44,426 nt of DNA from Candidatus Minthosoma caballi (GCA_018064505.1 JAGHVC010000002.1:1-44426); one strand, 5' to 3'; numbered from the stretch's first letter, positions 7,225 through 15,869 are shown. Translations and numbers: made by a program. Notes: a model not told the origin generated them from the sequence alone.

Positions 7225-8820
7225 TTAATGGCCTCTGACAAATTGCCCTTCAGGCATTTCGCCAAAGCAACGATCGTCGCCAAGTTCGTCAAAGAAAGCA
7301 TCTGCCTGTTCCTTGCAGTATCTCTCGTAGTCGGACAGCTGGGTAGGAACGGCAAGTCGGCGAAGCAATTCAACCGTCACTCTCCAGATATTGTCAGCCG
7401 TGTCGAGGTTTACTCTTTCTGATGTAGAATGCGGTTCAATGATGAGGGGACCTATAGAGGCAATCTCTACACCAGGGTATTTCTGTACATAGTATGCGGC
7501 TTCAAGCACGAAGTGCATAGCAACCTTCTTTGGCTCAAATCCAAGCACATCCTTGAATGTTTCGCATGTGAGGGCAAGCAGCGGAGAATCAGCTCGTTCC
7601 ATCCATGCAGGGGTGTCCATCAGCTCTTCAATGCTGTCTGCTTTGTGCTCGTTGAAAATGCTCTTAATCCTATCTGCAAGCTTGTGCATCTCGTTGTCGG
7701 AAAAACTGCGCGAGTGGCACGAAAGAGTGATTTCCTTATCTGTGTATTTCAGCACTCCTATGTTGTTGCTTGTCATCACGGTGTCGGGCATGTCTTCCCT
7801 CATAGCCAGCATGTTGCAAGGTAGATTGCTAATGCAGCAAAGAATGTCTGCCGCATTCTCAATGTATGAGCTAATCGGATTTGTGCCAACAATGCGAATA
7901 TTGACAGATGGGTCGTTAGTCTCATATTCTTGTTTAATGCGTTTGTTCCAGTCGGCAACGCTTTTTTCTATATTATTCTCATACTCAGGGATGATAGCTA
8001 CAATAGCTTCTGCACACGATGCTATTGAAGCATTGGCTGTTCCGCCAGCTATTGTGCATACTAAGGCGTTCCGACCGTTCGGTATGCCCGATTCCGACAG
8101 GGCGGTAGCGAGTACTCTGATGCAATTGCAGCGTCCCTTATTAATGTCAACTCCAGAGTGGCCGCCAAGCCCTCCATCAATAATGATTTTCTTAAATAGC
8201 ATGCCCTCTGGCACGATTCCCTTTATGATGTTCCAATGCGCCAGTTGCAAATATGCGCCAGCGGCTCCAGTAGTGATTTCATCGTAGGCTTCAGAGTCGA
8301 GATTAATTACTTTTCTGCCACGAATGAAGTCTTCGCTAAGAGCTTCGGCTCCGCTCATGCCGTCTTCCTCATTAGTAGTTGTGAGCACTTCCAGCGGGCC
8401 ATGCACTATGCTGTCGTCAGCAAGAATGGCAAGCGCCATTGACAAGCCTATTCCATTATCAGCTCCTAACGAAGTTCCTTCTGCTTTCATCCATCTGCTG
8501 ACACTACCATCAGGGTTCTTCACTTCTTCAGTGTAAGGTATAATCTCATCAGTGAGAGGGTTGAATGCTTTGCCGTTGCGCATATAGCCATCTTTGGCCA
8601 CGCACACCATGTCCATGTGATTGAGAATGACAACAGGACTTGCGTTTTCATAGCCAGGAGTGGCATCTTTTTCTATCACCACGCAGTTTTGTGCATCGCG
8701 CTTGAATCGCAACCCGTGTTCCGTGGCGAACTTGCAAAGAAAATCTGCCACATCTTTCTCATGATGAGATGGGCGGGGAATAGCATTCAGCTGACGGAAA
8801 ATATCGTGGAATGTAGGCAT
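7225..8820 (-). CDS. pepD: Cytosol non-specific dipeptidase (M20 family, Xaa-His dipeptidase)
   Basis: A 531-residue cytoplasmic aminoacyl dipeptidase. Metal and catalytic residues are all visible: LNHMDMV (H68, D70), LGADNGIG (D121, bridging), TNEEDGMSGA (E151 general base, E152) and NLDSEA (D175), and a C-terminal IEPHSTSERVN with the last zinc-ligand histidine. A dimerisation lid lies roughly at 210-390. PepD-type enzymes hydrolyse a wide range of dipeptides and belong to peptide catabolism. The length is slightly above the roughly 485-490 usual for the family. It starts 20 bases after the stop of the channel gene and precedes GH2, so the three form a probable minus-strand unit. Confidence 0.93.
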   Translation of the reverse strand: MPTFHDIFRQLNAIPRPSHHEKDVADFLCKFATEHGLRFKRDAQNCVVIEKDATPGYENASPVVILNHMDMVCVAKDGYMRNGKAFNPLTDEIIPYTEEVKNPDGSVSRWMKAEGTSLGADNGIGLSMALAILADDSIVHGPLEVLTTTNEEDGMSGAEALSEDFIRGRKVINLDSEAYDEITTGAAGAYLQLAHWNIIKGIVPEGMLFKKIIIDGGLGGHSGVDINKGRCNCIRVLATALSESGIPNGRNALVCTIAGGTANASIASCAEAIVAIIPEYENNIEKSVADWNKRIKQEYETNDPSVNIRIVGTNPISSYIENAADILCCISNLPCNMLAMREDMPDTVMTSNNIGVLKYTDKEITLSCHSRSFSDNEMHKLADRIKSIFNEHKADSIEELMDTPAWMERADSPLLALTCETFKDVLGFEPKKVAMHFVLEAAYYVQKYPGVEIASIGPLIIEPHSTSERVNLDTADNIWRVTVELLRRLAVPTQLSDYERYCKEQADAFFDELGDDRCFGEMPEGQFVRGH

Positions 8821-8840
8821 TGCAATGTGATGTGTTTCTA

Positions 8841-9707
8841 TTATTTTCCTCTTTCCTCTTTCCTCTTTTCTCGTTTCTCTCTTCTTTCTCGCTCCTTCTT
8901 ATCTTTCTGTTCCTCAATAGCCATCTGATAGTTGTTAATAACAGCACCAGTTACCAAGTTGAGCAGCAAGAATGCAGAGAGGCAGAACCAGCTTACATGG
9001 TAAGTTGTGATTACGATTGAGTTTACGCTAATCAACCCATACTCGCTGGCTGTGATGTGGTTGTATCTCAAATCTGTCCAATCCTCGCCAGTAAGTTCAC
9101 GGAACAGAGTGAAAATAGCTTCGCCAAGATCTCCGAATGGATCAGGTGAGTTGCTCGGAGCATTAGGAGCTTTCTCCATATAAAGCTCATATTTTTGCAA
9201 TTGCTCTCCCTTCAGTGTGCTTGGATCAGGGAGCTTAAACATTGAGACTCCGGCAATTGCGTATAGATAAACAAAGATGAGGAACAACACCAGGTTGTAG
9301 AACATGGAAGTCATCGACTTAACCAACACTGACACAATGATCTTTATCTCTTTTGCGGTACGGAGCAAACGCATAATACGGAATACTCGCAACACTCGGA
9401 GAGCCATCATTGCAGACGCGTTGGCGACCATCGTCTCTGGCACATAACCAATCAGTACGAGTAGCAAATCGAAGATGTTCCATCCTTCGCAGAAGAAGCT
9501 TTTTATGCTTTTTGCAGCAATAAATCGCAGTATAATTTCAGCAGTGAAGATGTAGAGGATAATCTGCTGAATAATCTTGATTGTTGGGTCGCTTGTGTAA
9601 GTTTCCACGCCAATCAAGATTGAATTTATCAGGATGACAATAGTTATAGAAATTTCAAAAATGCGGTTATACGCAATTTTAGAAGCTAGTTCTTTAATAC
9701 TTTCCAT
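8841..9707 (-). CDS. NavBac-type voltage-gated cation channel (ion_trans family) with a TGEDW filter
   Basis: A six-helix channel of 288 residues counted from the ATG at 9707. S1-S3 hydrophobic segments are followed by an S4 with arginines every third residue (LRVLRVFRIMRLLRTAKEI; R104, R107, R110, R113, R116), then S5, a long acidic turret, the pore loop TGEDW (206-210), S6 (LLLNLVTGAVINNY) and a highly charged Lys/Arg/Glu tail that fits the NavBac C-terminal coiled coil. NaChBac-like sodium channels carry TLESW; TGEDW is like the domain II filter of eukaryotic Cav channels. A longer in-frame start at 9752 exists, but the -7 box at 9750-9757 overlaps it, so the shorter start is preferred. 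It heads the unit channel - pepD - GH2. Confidence 0.88.
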   Translation of the reverse strand: MESIKELASKIAYNRIFEISITIVILINSILIGVETYTSDPTIKIIQQIILYIFTAEIILRFIAAKSIKSFFCEGWNIFDLLLVLIGYVPETMVANASAMMALRVLRVFRIMRLLRTAKEIKIIVSVLVKSMTSMFYNLVLFLIFVYLYAIAGVSMFKLPDPSTLKGEQLQKYELYMEKAPNAPSNSPDPFGDLGEAIFTLFRELTGEDWTDLRYNHITASEYGLISVNSIVITTYHVSWFCLSAFLLLNLVTGAVINNYQMAIEEQKDKKERERREKREKRKEERGK

Positions 9708-9749
9708 GTGTTCAAAAAAATGAGTCAATGTTCTGTCCATAAAACAATG

Positions 9750-9757
9750 CAAAGATA
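9750..9757 (-). promoter_or_regulatory. -7 box of channel-pepD-GH2 unit
   Basis: The minus strand reads TATCTTTGC. The predicted transcription start near 9743 excludes the ATG at 9752 and favours the start at 9707. A TTTG is present 16 bases upstream, shorter than the usual 19-21. Confidence 0.5.
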
Positions 9758-9906
9758 GTCAAAATGATTTAAACAAATGAAAAAGAATGTTTGAAAAAGC
9801 ATGTAAATGAGACAATGTGGCATCTTTTAATGGCTTGCTAAAAGTTTTTATTATAGTTTTAGAGAAAAAAATAATACTCATTGTTTTATTATTACCGCAA
9901 ATTGTG

Positions 9907-9914
9907 TAACTTTG
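9907..9914 (+). promoter_or_regulatory. -7 box of histidine kinase gene
   Basis: TAACTTTG matches the consensus exactly, 64 bases before the kinase ATG at 9979. An ATTG/TTGT at 9880-9884 may act as a weak -33. Confidence 0.5.
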
Positions 9915-9978
9915 TAGCGATTTTTAGATAAAAACGAAGTCTTTACCAAACAGTTTTTTCAGAGAACAACAAATTGAA

Positions 9979-10785
9979 ATGTTTAGTGCAGTATCATTAA
10001 CTATAATTGTTATTTTAGCTATTGCGTGCGGGGTTTTATTCTATTTGTATAAGAAAGAATCTGTTCAGTGCAAGAAGCTGAAGACTGGAGTGTCGATTCA
10101 GAAAAGCTATTTGCAGAATATGAGTCATGAGATACGCACCCCACTGAATGCGATTTGCGGTTTTTCACAGATTCTGTGCAACCCAGAAATGAAAGGTTTG
10201 CTTTCGGATGAGGAAATAGCAGAATATGGCGTTATCATTCAGAGCAATACAGATATGCTTAGTACTTTGGTCGGTGACATCCTCGACATTGGCGACATGG
10301 AAAGCGGCAAATACCGTCTCAGCATGGGCAATTGCAATGTTAATGATGTGTGCCGAAAGGCTATAAGTACCGTCATATACCGCTGTCCTGATAGCGTGAA
10401 GATGTATATGACAAGCGATGTTGCTGATGACTACATTATCCATTCTGATGCTAAGCGAGTTGAGCAAGTGATTATCAACTATTTAACAAATGCAGTGAAG
10501 CATACGATGGAAGGTGAGATTCATCTGCATGTTTCTCTTTCTGAAAACGCTGGAATGGTGACTTTCTCTGTGACAGATACCGGTGAAGGAGTCCCTGCCG
10601 ACAAGGCCGACATTATTTTCGGTCGCTTTGAAAAACTTGAAACATTTAAGCAAGGCACAGGGCTTGGCTTAGCAATCTGTCGAAGCATTGCCGAACAGCT
10701 TGGCGGTGAAGCAAAGCTTGACATTAACCATCAGGGAAAGGGAGCTCGTTTCCTCTTCACCCATCCAGTGAAGCAGGGTAGCTAA
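9979..10785 (+). CDS. Compact orphan membrane histidine kinase
   Basis: A 268-residue sensor kinase with one N-terminal membrane helix (about 4-24) and no sensor domain. The dimerisation domain carries SHEIRTPLNAI with phospho-acceptor H50. The ATPase domain has the N box (NYLTNAVKHT), the G1 box (DTGEGVP), the F box (IFGRFEK) and G2 (GTGLGLAI). All catalytic motifs are intact. No response regulator gene is next to it, so its partner is elsewhere. With almost no extracytoplasmic portion it probably senses through the membrane or through a partner protein. It has its own -7 box at 9907-9914 and a strong terminator at 10824-10851. Confidence 0.92.
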   Translation: MFSAVSLTIIVILAIACGVLFYLYKKESVQCKKLKTGVSIQKSYLQNMSHEIRTPLNAICGFSQILCNPEMKGLLSDEEIAEYGVIIQSNTDMLSTLVGDILDIGDMESGKYRLSMGNCNVNDVCRKAISTVIYRCPDSVKMYMTSDVADDYIIHSDAKRVEQVIINYLTNAVKHTMEGEIHLHVSLSENAGMVTFSVTDTGEGVPADKADIIFGRFEKLETFKQGTGLGLAICRSIAEQLGGEAKLDINHQGKGARFLFTHPVKQGS

Positions 10786-10823
10786 AAGCAGCATAATAAT
10801 AGAGATAAAATCTATAGCATACG

Positions 10824-10851
10824 ATGCTCTCCTATACAAAAAGGAGAGCAT
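10824..10851 (+). terminator. Intrinsic terminator of histidine kinase gene
   Basis: ATGCTCTCCT (10824-10833) pairs perfectly with AGGAGAGCAT (10842-10851) around an 8-base loop, followed by TTTTTATTTTATTT. Confidence 0.9.
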
Positions 10852-10897
10852 TTTTTATTTTATTTGGAACTTCCGCAAGGTTTGCGAAAGCGAAAAA

Positions 10898-10930
10898 TTT
10901 GGAGGGAGAAAAGAATTTTCTCTACCTTTG
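10898..10930 (+). promoter_or_regulatory. sigma-ABfr promoter (-33/-7)
   Basis: TTTG at 10898-10901, a 21-base spacer, and TACCTTTG at 10923-10930 precede the unrecognised gene at 10979; the 5' leader would be about 40 bases. Confidence 0.7.
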
Positions 10931-10978
10931 TGCAATCGTTGACAAAAGTGAGATTTTTACCAAAAAGAAAGTGAGAAA

Positions 10979-12079
10979 ATGGGATGTAAGAAAATGAATG
11001 AAATTTACACGATTGAATGCACAAACTTGCCGATGATGCCCGACCCAAGGCAAGTGATGTATGTGGAGAGGGAGTACGACTGGTATATGAATCAGTTCGT
11101 TATCCGTCACACACAAAAATTCAAGACTGTGTTCTCTGGCTTAGGGTACGATTTCTGCTACCTGCCAGACATGCAGCAGATGCTGGGCATGGCATTCTGC
11201 GTCAGCCAGATCGTCAATTCTTGTTTCGACTTCAATCCGTCTCTGTGTAAGTTCAGTCACATGGAGAAGAATCGTGCAGTGTTTTATTGCATGGAACTCA
11301 ACAGAGACATGGAAGCGAGCCTAGTGAAGCAGTTCTACGAATTTGTCATCCAAGTAAAGGATGCAGAAGAAGCATGGGAACGCCACGAAGCAGAGCTCTA
11401 CCGTATGAGAGTCGCCAACGAGTCTCTCATGGAAGTGCAGGAACTAAATTCTGTAGAGGTAGTTGATGCCGTTGAGGTTATAGATACCAACGAAGAGGCT
11501 AGTGCTGATGCAGTTAGAGGCATTGAAACTGGAAGAGGTGTGGATGGAGGAGAAACTCAGCGCGCATCTCGTCAGTTGACGGTGGAAGAGGAACTTGCAG
11601 AATTGCAAACCCGTATCGACAACCTGCGCAAAAGGGGAGTTGCCCAAGAACATCTTCAGAAATTGGTTGAGGAGAAGAAACCGCTTAGCCGTCTGCTCAT
11701 CACTCACGACTATCGCATCTTGTTGCCTGACTACGGAAATGCAGAGGTTAAGTTGCAGCCAATACACAAGGCTGTATTCCTTCTTTATCTGAAGCATCCT
11801 GATGGCATACGATTCAAGGAGTTGGATAACTATTCCGATGAACTGTTTCAGATATACATTTCGCTTGCTGACAGGGGCAGTACAAACTCAATAAGAAAAA
11901 CAATATCATCGGTGTGCGCACCGACAAGCAACGCTATCAGTGAGAAGTGTTCCAGAATACGAGAGGCATTCTTGGGACAAGTGCCAGACGAGAGTTTGGC
12001 TCAGCAATATTTCATTACGGGACAAAGAGGAGAAAAAAAGCACATCAATCTCGATCGTGCATTGGTGACTTGGGAATAA
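10979..12079 (+). CDS. Uncharacterised protein with acidic linker and winged-helix-like C-terminal domain
   Basis: A 366-residue protein that I do not recognise. Three parts are visible: an N-terminal cysteine- and aromatic-rich region (about 1-130), a Glu/Val-rich low-complexity linker (about 150-205), and a C-terminal region starting with a predicted coiled coil (VEEELAELQTRIDNLRKRG) followed by KAVFLLYLKHPDGIRFKEL, which looks like the first helices of a winged-helix DNA-binding fold. There is no signal peptide or membrane segment, so it is probably cytoplasmic. A DNA-binding or regulatory role is only an inference. Its own promoter lies at 10898-10930. An alternative ATG is at 10994. Its 3' end overlaps the convergent gene's 3' end by 35 bases (12045-12079). 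Confidence 0.65.
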   Translation: MGCKKMNEIYTIECTNLPMMPDPRQVMYVEREYDWYMNQFVIRHTQKFKTVFSGLGYDFCYLPDMQQMLGMAFCVSQIVNSCFDFNPSLCKFSHMEKNRAVFYCMELNRDMEASLVKQFYEFVIQVKDAEEAWERHEAELYRMRVANESLMEVQELNSVEVVDAVEVIDTNEEASADAVRGIETGRGVDGGETQRASRQLTVEEELAELQTRIDNLRKRGVAQEHLQKLVEEKKPLSRLLITHDYRILLPDYGNAEVKLQPIHKAVFLLYLKHPDGIRFKELDNYSDELFQIYISLADRGSTNSIRKTISSVCAPTSNAISEKCSRIREAFLGQVPDESLAQQYFITGQRGEKKHINLDRALVTWE

Positions 12080-13034
12080 TCAGGTGGAAGTAAGCCCATA
12101 TGAGGGCAACAATTAAGAGGAATAGCAAAGCATAGCCAACATAAATGAGTGTGGTCCAGCTGATGACGAGGTACACGAGCATTGCAACGCCACATAATTC
12201 AATAAGATAGGTGATGCCGGGCACGATGTAGAAATGGTGATACACTTCGTCAATCACAGCGATGAAGGTGATGATGACCAGCCACATAAGCACCACGAGT
12301 GAAGCCATGAGAGGTGGCAAGACAAATGGGTTGAGTGTTGGATGAAAATAGTATTCTTGCCAAAACTCTGGAACGAAATTCTGGACAGAGGCATAGAGAG
12401 AAGCCATGATTGCTACAAGGGCAATGAAGAGCAGCGGGTAAGGACTTGCCATCTCTTCGAACTTGAGCAGTTGTGGCTTTTTCATTTTTCCGTCGCGGAA
12501 GATGAAAGCGCAGATGCCAAGCACAACAAGGGCAGACATCCAGATAGCACGCGAAGTGGAAAGCGCATCAAGCATCTCAGAGATTGTGTCGTCAGGAGTC
12601 GTGCCTTTCAGCAGTTCGTGCTCTGGAATCCATCCCATAGTGAATTGATCGTGAGCCACTTTCACCCAAATGGAATCAATGCTGTCTCCAGGCATGAACT
12701 TTATTTCTGCCACAGCAATGATGTCTCTGTCATAGATTGTGCAAGTGTCTTGTATGATGTCGCCCTCTCGTGGAGTGAGTGTGAGCGAGTCTGCTTTCAC
12801 AATGAAGTTGAAGTTGTTTGTGTAGTGATGTGTCAGTCGGAACATGATTGAGTCCACCTGCTGAGGCGACAGTTGCAGCAGTGAAGTGTCATTCATGGCT
12901 GCAGTATCCACCACATTCACAATGACACTCACAGAGTCAGAATCTGTTGTCGCGCTTTCTTTTTGCTCTGTCACCGAGCCGCCAATGCACGACATCACCA
13001 TCATCGCTATCAATATGTAAACCAGCTTCTTCAC
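12045..13034 (-). CDS. Multi-TM lipoprotein with SH3-like periplasmic segment
   Basis: A 329-residue protein with a lipoprotein-type N-terminus (MVMSCIGG, C16). A Ser/Thr/Asp-rich linker follows, then a segment ending VAHDQFTMGWIPEHELL (about 125-142) that resembles an SH3b-type domain, and five hydrophobic segments (about 163-180, 203-222, 236-260, 268-291 and 294-318). I do not recognise the family. The start codon overlaps the stop of the U32 gene by four bases (13031-13034), so it is translationally coupled as third gene of the metA - U32 - lipoprotein operon. The final 35 bases overlap antisense with the convergent gene at 10979-12079. Function is unknown; the topology suggests an envelope protein. 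Confidence 0.7.
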   Translation of the reverse strand: MKKLVYILIAMMVMSCIGGSVTEQKESATTDSDSVSVIVNVVDTAAMNDTSLLQLSPQQVDSIMFRLTHHYTNNFNFIVKADSLTLTPREGDIIQDTCTIYDRDIIAVAEIKFMPGDSIDSIWVKVAHDQFTMGWIPEHELLKGTTPDDTISEMLDALSTSRAIWMSALVVLGICAFIFRDGKMKKPQLLKFEEMASPYPLLFIALVAIMASLYASVQNFVPEFWQEYYFHPTLNPFVLPPLMASLVVLMWLVIITFIAVIDEVYHHFYIVPGITYLIELCGVAMLVYLVISWTTLIYVGYALLFLLIVALIWAYFHLIIPKSPMHDRD

Positions 13035-14713
13035 TTCTGCCTTACGATTTCTTTATTTTGTCTTACCTTCATTACGCATTCCTTGCAATCAAACTCCAAA
13101 TCAAACATTGAGCCGTTGTCGAGCTTGAGTTGCAGCAATTGTGGTTTGCCACCTTCTCTCAAGCAAATGCCAAGAGAACGGCGAATACAATGCTTGCATA
13201 GCATCAGTGGCGTGTCAGCATCGTGAGTCAGTTCGTATGGAATGCTTGGCATGGAGGCAATATTTTTGTTGTTTTCTGCCGTCATAGGGGAGTGCGGCAG
13301 CTCCATCTGTGGATAGAATTTCAGCCTCTCCTCAGTCAGTTTGCTTGCCAATTCCCTTCGCCATGCTGACAGAATGGATGAAGGGATAAAGTAGTTTTTC
13401 CTATACAGCACATCAACCTTCCTTGCTTCAAAAATCGTATCGCCAAGTTTGCTTAGCTGACGCTTTATGTTGTCAGTTTGGTGAGTATGAGCAAGTTCTG
13501 TAGGGGCGTCTGTTGCAATTGTGGCAGTAATGCCATCGTCATCAGTCATGCTTATGCCATTTTCCCTCACCTCAATGTCCACATAAATATGCCTGTTGGA
13601 AGACGGCTTGCTGAGCAATTTGTCAAACTGCTGGTCTTGATTTCTGTATAGCTGCTTTGCGTTTGGGAAACGGAAAGTTTCTGCATTATTCACTCTGCAC
13701 CCCACCAGTTCGCCTTTTTCTATGTAGCACAATCCGTCGCCGTTGTGAAGCTCAGTATGCTTGTCGATAGGTTCGCCAAGCGACTTTGGCGTGTCGAAGT
13801 TTGCATCAGGGCGGTTTGTGCTTTTTACAAATCCGCGATTGAAACTCTTCATCACATTTGGCTCGAAGCTAAGGCTAATGTGTCCGCTCGAGGCTCGGCA
13901 GTAACTATTAGGATGCCTTGCAATTATGGCATTCAATGCGTTAGAATAAGCAGCCGTCACATTCTTCACATAGTCTGCATCCTTCAGCCTTCCTTCTATT
14001 TTCAACGAAGTTGCTCCAGCTTGCAGCAGAGCTTCAAGGTTGTTTATCTGGCAGTTATCTTTAATAGATAAAAGGTGTTTGCCTTTCACAATAGTCTTGC
14101 CGTCTGCTAATAAGTCAAATTTCATGCGGCATACTTGGGCACACTCGCCCCTGTTCGCGCTTCTGCGGAACAGAGCTTCGCTTGCGTTGCATCTGCCACT
14201 CAACCCAACACACAAAGCGCCATGCACAAACACTTCCAACTCAGTGTCGGGGCACTCCTTATGAATCTCCGCAATCTGTTCTACCGTCAACTCTCTTGCC
14301 AACACTACTTGAGGAAATCCCAATTCACTCAGCATTTTCACTTTTTCAGCCGAGTGATTATCCATCTGTGTTGAAGCATGAAGTGGAATAGGGGGCAGAT
14401 TAAGCGACAAGATGCGCAAGTCCTGAATAATCAGCGCATCCACCTTAATTTTCCATAGTTTCCAGATTAGGCTTTCTACTTCCTTCAACTCGTCGTCATA
14501 GATGATGGTGTTGACAGTCACATACACCCTCGCCTTAAACAGATGAGCATACTCTACTAACCTTGCAATGTCCTCAACACTATTGCCTGCAGCAGCTCTC
14601 GCTCCAAATCTCGGGGCCCCAATATACACGGCATCAGCACCGTGGCGTATTGCCTCAATGCCGATGTTAGTGTTCTTTGCCGGAGAAAGGAGTTCAATGC
14701 TACGCATGCTCAT
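13031..14713 (-). CDS. U32-family peptidase-like protein (RlhA-like RNA hydroxylase type)
   Basis: A 560-residue protein starting with ELLSPAKN, the U32 signature. The four conserved cysteines of the U32 core are present in GALCVGLSGRC and NRGECAQVC (C168, C175, C191, C195), which in characterised members bind an iron-sulphur cluster. The long C-terminal extension (about 300-560), with further cysteines in CKHCIRRSLGIC and DCKECVMK, resembles the extended U32 proteins such as E. coli RlhA, which hydroxylates 23S rRNA cytidine 2501, rather than short TrhP-type ones. The RNA substrate is inferred. It lies six bases downstream of metA and overlaps the following lipoprotein gene by four bases. 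An alternative start at 14707 is possible. Confidence 0.88.
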   Translation of the reverse strand: MSMRSIELLSPAKNTNIGIEAIRHGADAVYIGAPRFGARAAAGNSVEDIARLVEYAHLFKARVYVTVNTIIYDDELKEVESLIWKLWKIKVDALIIQDLRILSLNLPPIPLHASTQMDNHSAEKVKMLSELGFPQVVLARELTVEQIAEIHKECPDTELEVFVHGALCVGLSGRCNASEALFRRSANRGECAQVCRMKFDLLADGKTIVKGKHLLSIKDNCQINNLEALLQAGATSLKIEGRLKDADYVKNVTAAYSNALNAIIARHPNSYCRASSGHISLSFEPNVMKSFNRGFVKSTNRPDANFDTPKSLGEPIDKHTELHNGDGLCYIEKGELVGCRVNNAETFRFPNAKQLYRNQDQQFDKLLSKPSSNRHIYVDIEVRENGISMTDDDGITATIATDAPTELAHTHQTDNIKRQLSKLGDTIFEARKVDVLYRKNYFIPSSILSAWRRELASKLTEERLKFYPQMELPHSPMTAENNKNIASMPSIPYELTHDADTPLMLCKHCIRRSLGICLREGGKPQLLQLKLDNGSMFDLEFDCKECVMKVRQNKEIVRQK

Positions 14714-14719
14714 GCTTCT

Positions 14720-15637
14720 TTATTCAATATCATTAATATTGTATGGAGTCTCCTGATACACATAGTAGTTCAACCAGTTGGTGTATAGGAGGTTGGCGGC
14801 AGCTCGCCAGCGCACTACAGGCTCTTTCGAAGGATCATCGTTAGGGTAGTAGTTGCTTGGCATGTTGATAGGCAGACGCTTAGCCACATCGCGCTTATAT
14901 TCGCCGTCGAGCGTCAATGGAGAATACTCGAGGTGGCAAGTGATAAAGATCTCGCGACCATCGCGAGCGCTCACGATTGTAACACCTGCCTTGTCGCTTT
15001 CAGCAATGATGTTAAGTCCTGGCACCTTTTCCACATCTTCTCTTCTCACCTCGCAATGGCGGCTGTGAGGAGCGAAGAATACATCGTCAAACCCTCGGAA
15101 AAGAGGCAGCTCCGGTGCAAGCATCTTATGTTCAAACACGCCGAATACCTTAGCAGGCGTGTTGTACTTCGGAATGTTGTAGAAGTGGTACAAGCCAGCA
15201 AAAGCCGCCCAGCACACATAAATGGTAGAGGTTACATTGTGGTGAGCCCAGTTGAATACATCCTGCAGCTCCTCCCAGTATGTCACATCTTCATAATCAA
15301 TGAATTCCAGAGGTGCGCCAGTCACAATCAGACCATCGTACTTCTCCTTCTTCATGTCCTCAAAGTTACGGTAAAAAGCCATCATGTGCTCCACAGGAGT
15401 GTTCTTGCTGGTGTGCGACTTGATCTTCATGAATTCCACTTGAATCTGCAAGGCAGAGTTCGACAGAATGCGAATGAAGTCTGTTTCTGTGGTAATCTTA
15501 ATAGGCATAAGATTAAGCACAGCAAGGCGAAGAGGGCGGATTTGCTGTGAATCCGCTCTCTTATAGCCCATAGTGAATATGTTCTCCTGCTTTAGCTCTT
15601 CAATTGCAGGAAGATTATCTGGAAGAATTAAAGGCAT
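14720..15637 (-). CDS. metA: Homoserine O-acyltransferase MetA (predicted acetyl-CoA-using)
   Basis: A 305-residue enzyme of the MetA family, the first committed step of methionine synthesis. The catalytic triad is visible: C142 (YVCWAAF), H235 and E237 (TCHLEYSP). Position 111, known to set acyl-CoA choice, is Glu in TGAPLEFIDYE. Glu at this position goes with acetyl-CoA use, as in Bacillus cereus MetA, whereas Gly goes with succinyl-CoA as in E. coli. The product is therefore probably O-acetylhomoserine in spite of the common name succinyltransferase. It is the first gene of a metA - U32 - lipoprotein unit. The -7 box at 15659-15666 leaves a leader of only about a dozen bases, so a riboswitch is unlikely. 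Confidence 0.93.
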   Translation of the reverse strand: MPLILPDNLPAIEELKQENIFTMGYKRADSQQIRPLRLAVLNLMPIKITTETDFIRILSNSALQIQVEFMKIKSHTSKNTPVEHMMAFYRNFEDMKKEKYDGLIVTGAPLEFIDYEDVTYWEELQDVFNWAHHNVTSTIYVCWAAFAGLYHFYNIPKYNTPAKVFGVFEHKMLAPELPLFRGFDDVFFAPHSRHCEVRREDVEKVPGLNIIAESDKAGVTIVSARDGREIFITCHLEYSPLTLDGEYKRDVAKRLPINMPSNYYPNDDPSKEPVVRWRAAANLLYTNWLNYYVYQETPYNINDIE

Positions 15638-15658
15638 TACTTATTTTACTTTTGAATG

Positions 15659-15666
15659 CAAAGTTA
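15659..15666 (-). promoter_or_regulatory. -7 box of metA operon
   Basis: The minus strand reads TAACTTTGC 22 bases upstream of the metA ATG. The -33 element is not exact. Confidence 0.5.
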
Positions 15667-15740
15667 CGCTTTATTTCTTACATAATAAAAAGAAAACATA
15701 GGAAATTCGCATAGCAAGATGCGTTTTGTAATGTGTCGTT

Positions 15741-15771
15741 TTTGCTATATCCTTGATATTTCGTACTTTTG
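15741..15771 (+). promoter_or_regulatory. sigma-ABfr promoter (-33/-7) of the hydrolase/ATP-grasp fusion gene
   Basis: TTTG at 15741-15744, a 19-base spacer, and TACTTTTG at 15764-15771; predicted start of transcription near 15778. Confidence 0.65.
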
Positions 15772-15869
15772 TACTAAGTTATAAAACATTTCGACCTTCA
15801 CAGCCTATATAGCGATTAAATATGCATTTCAAGACAGACGAAATTTTATTTCTCGTACATTTAACTTAC

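Noticed and set aside
8841-8930. Poly-pyrimidine tract as a regulatory or triplex element
   Set aside because: It is simply the coding sequence of the channel's Lys/Arg/Glu-rich C-terminal tail read on the other strand.
15638-15820. SAM riboswitch upstream of metA
   Set aside because: The -7 box at 15659-15666 leaves only about a dozen leader bases, too short for any SAM aptamer.
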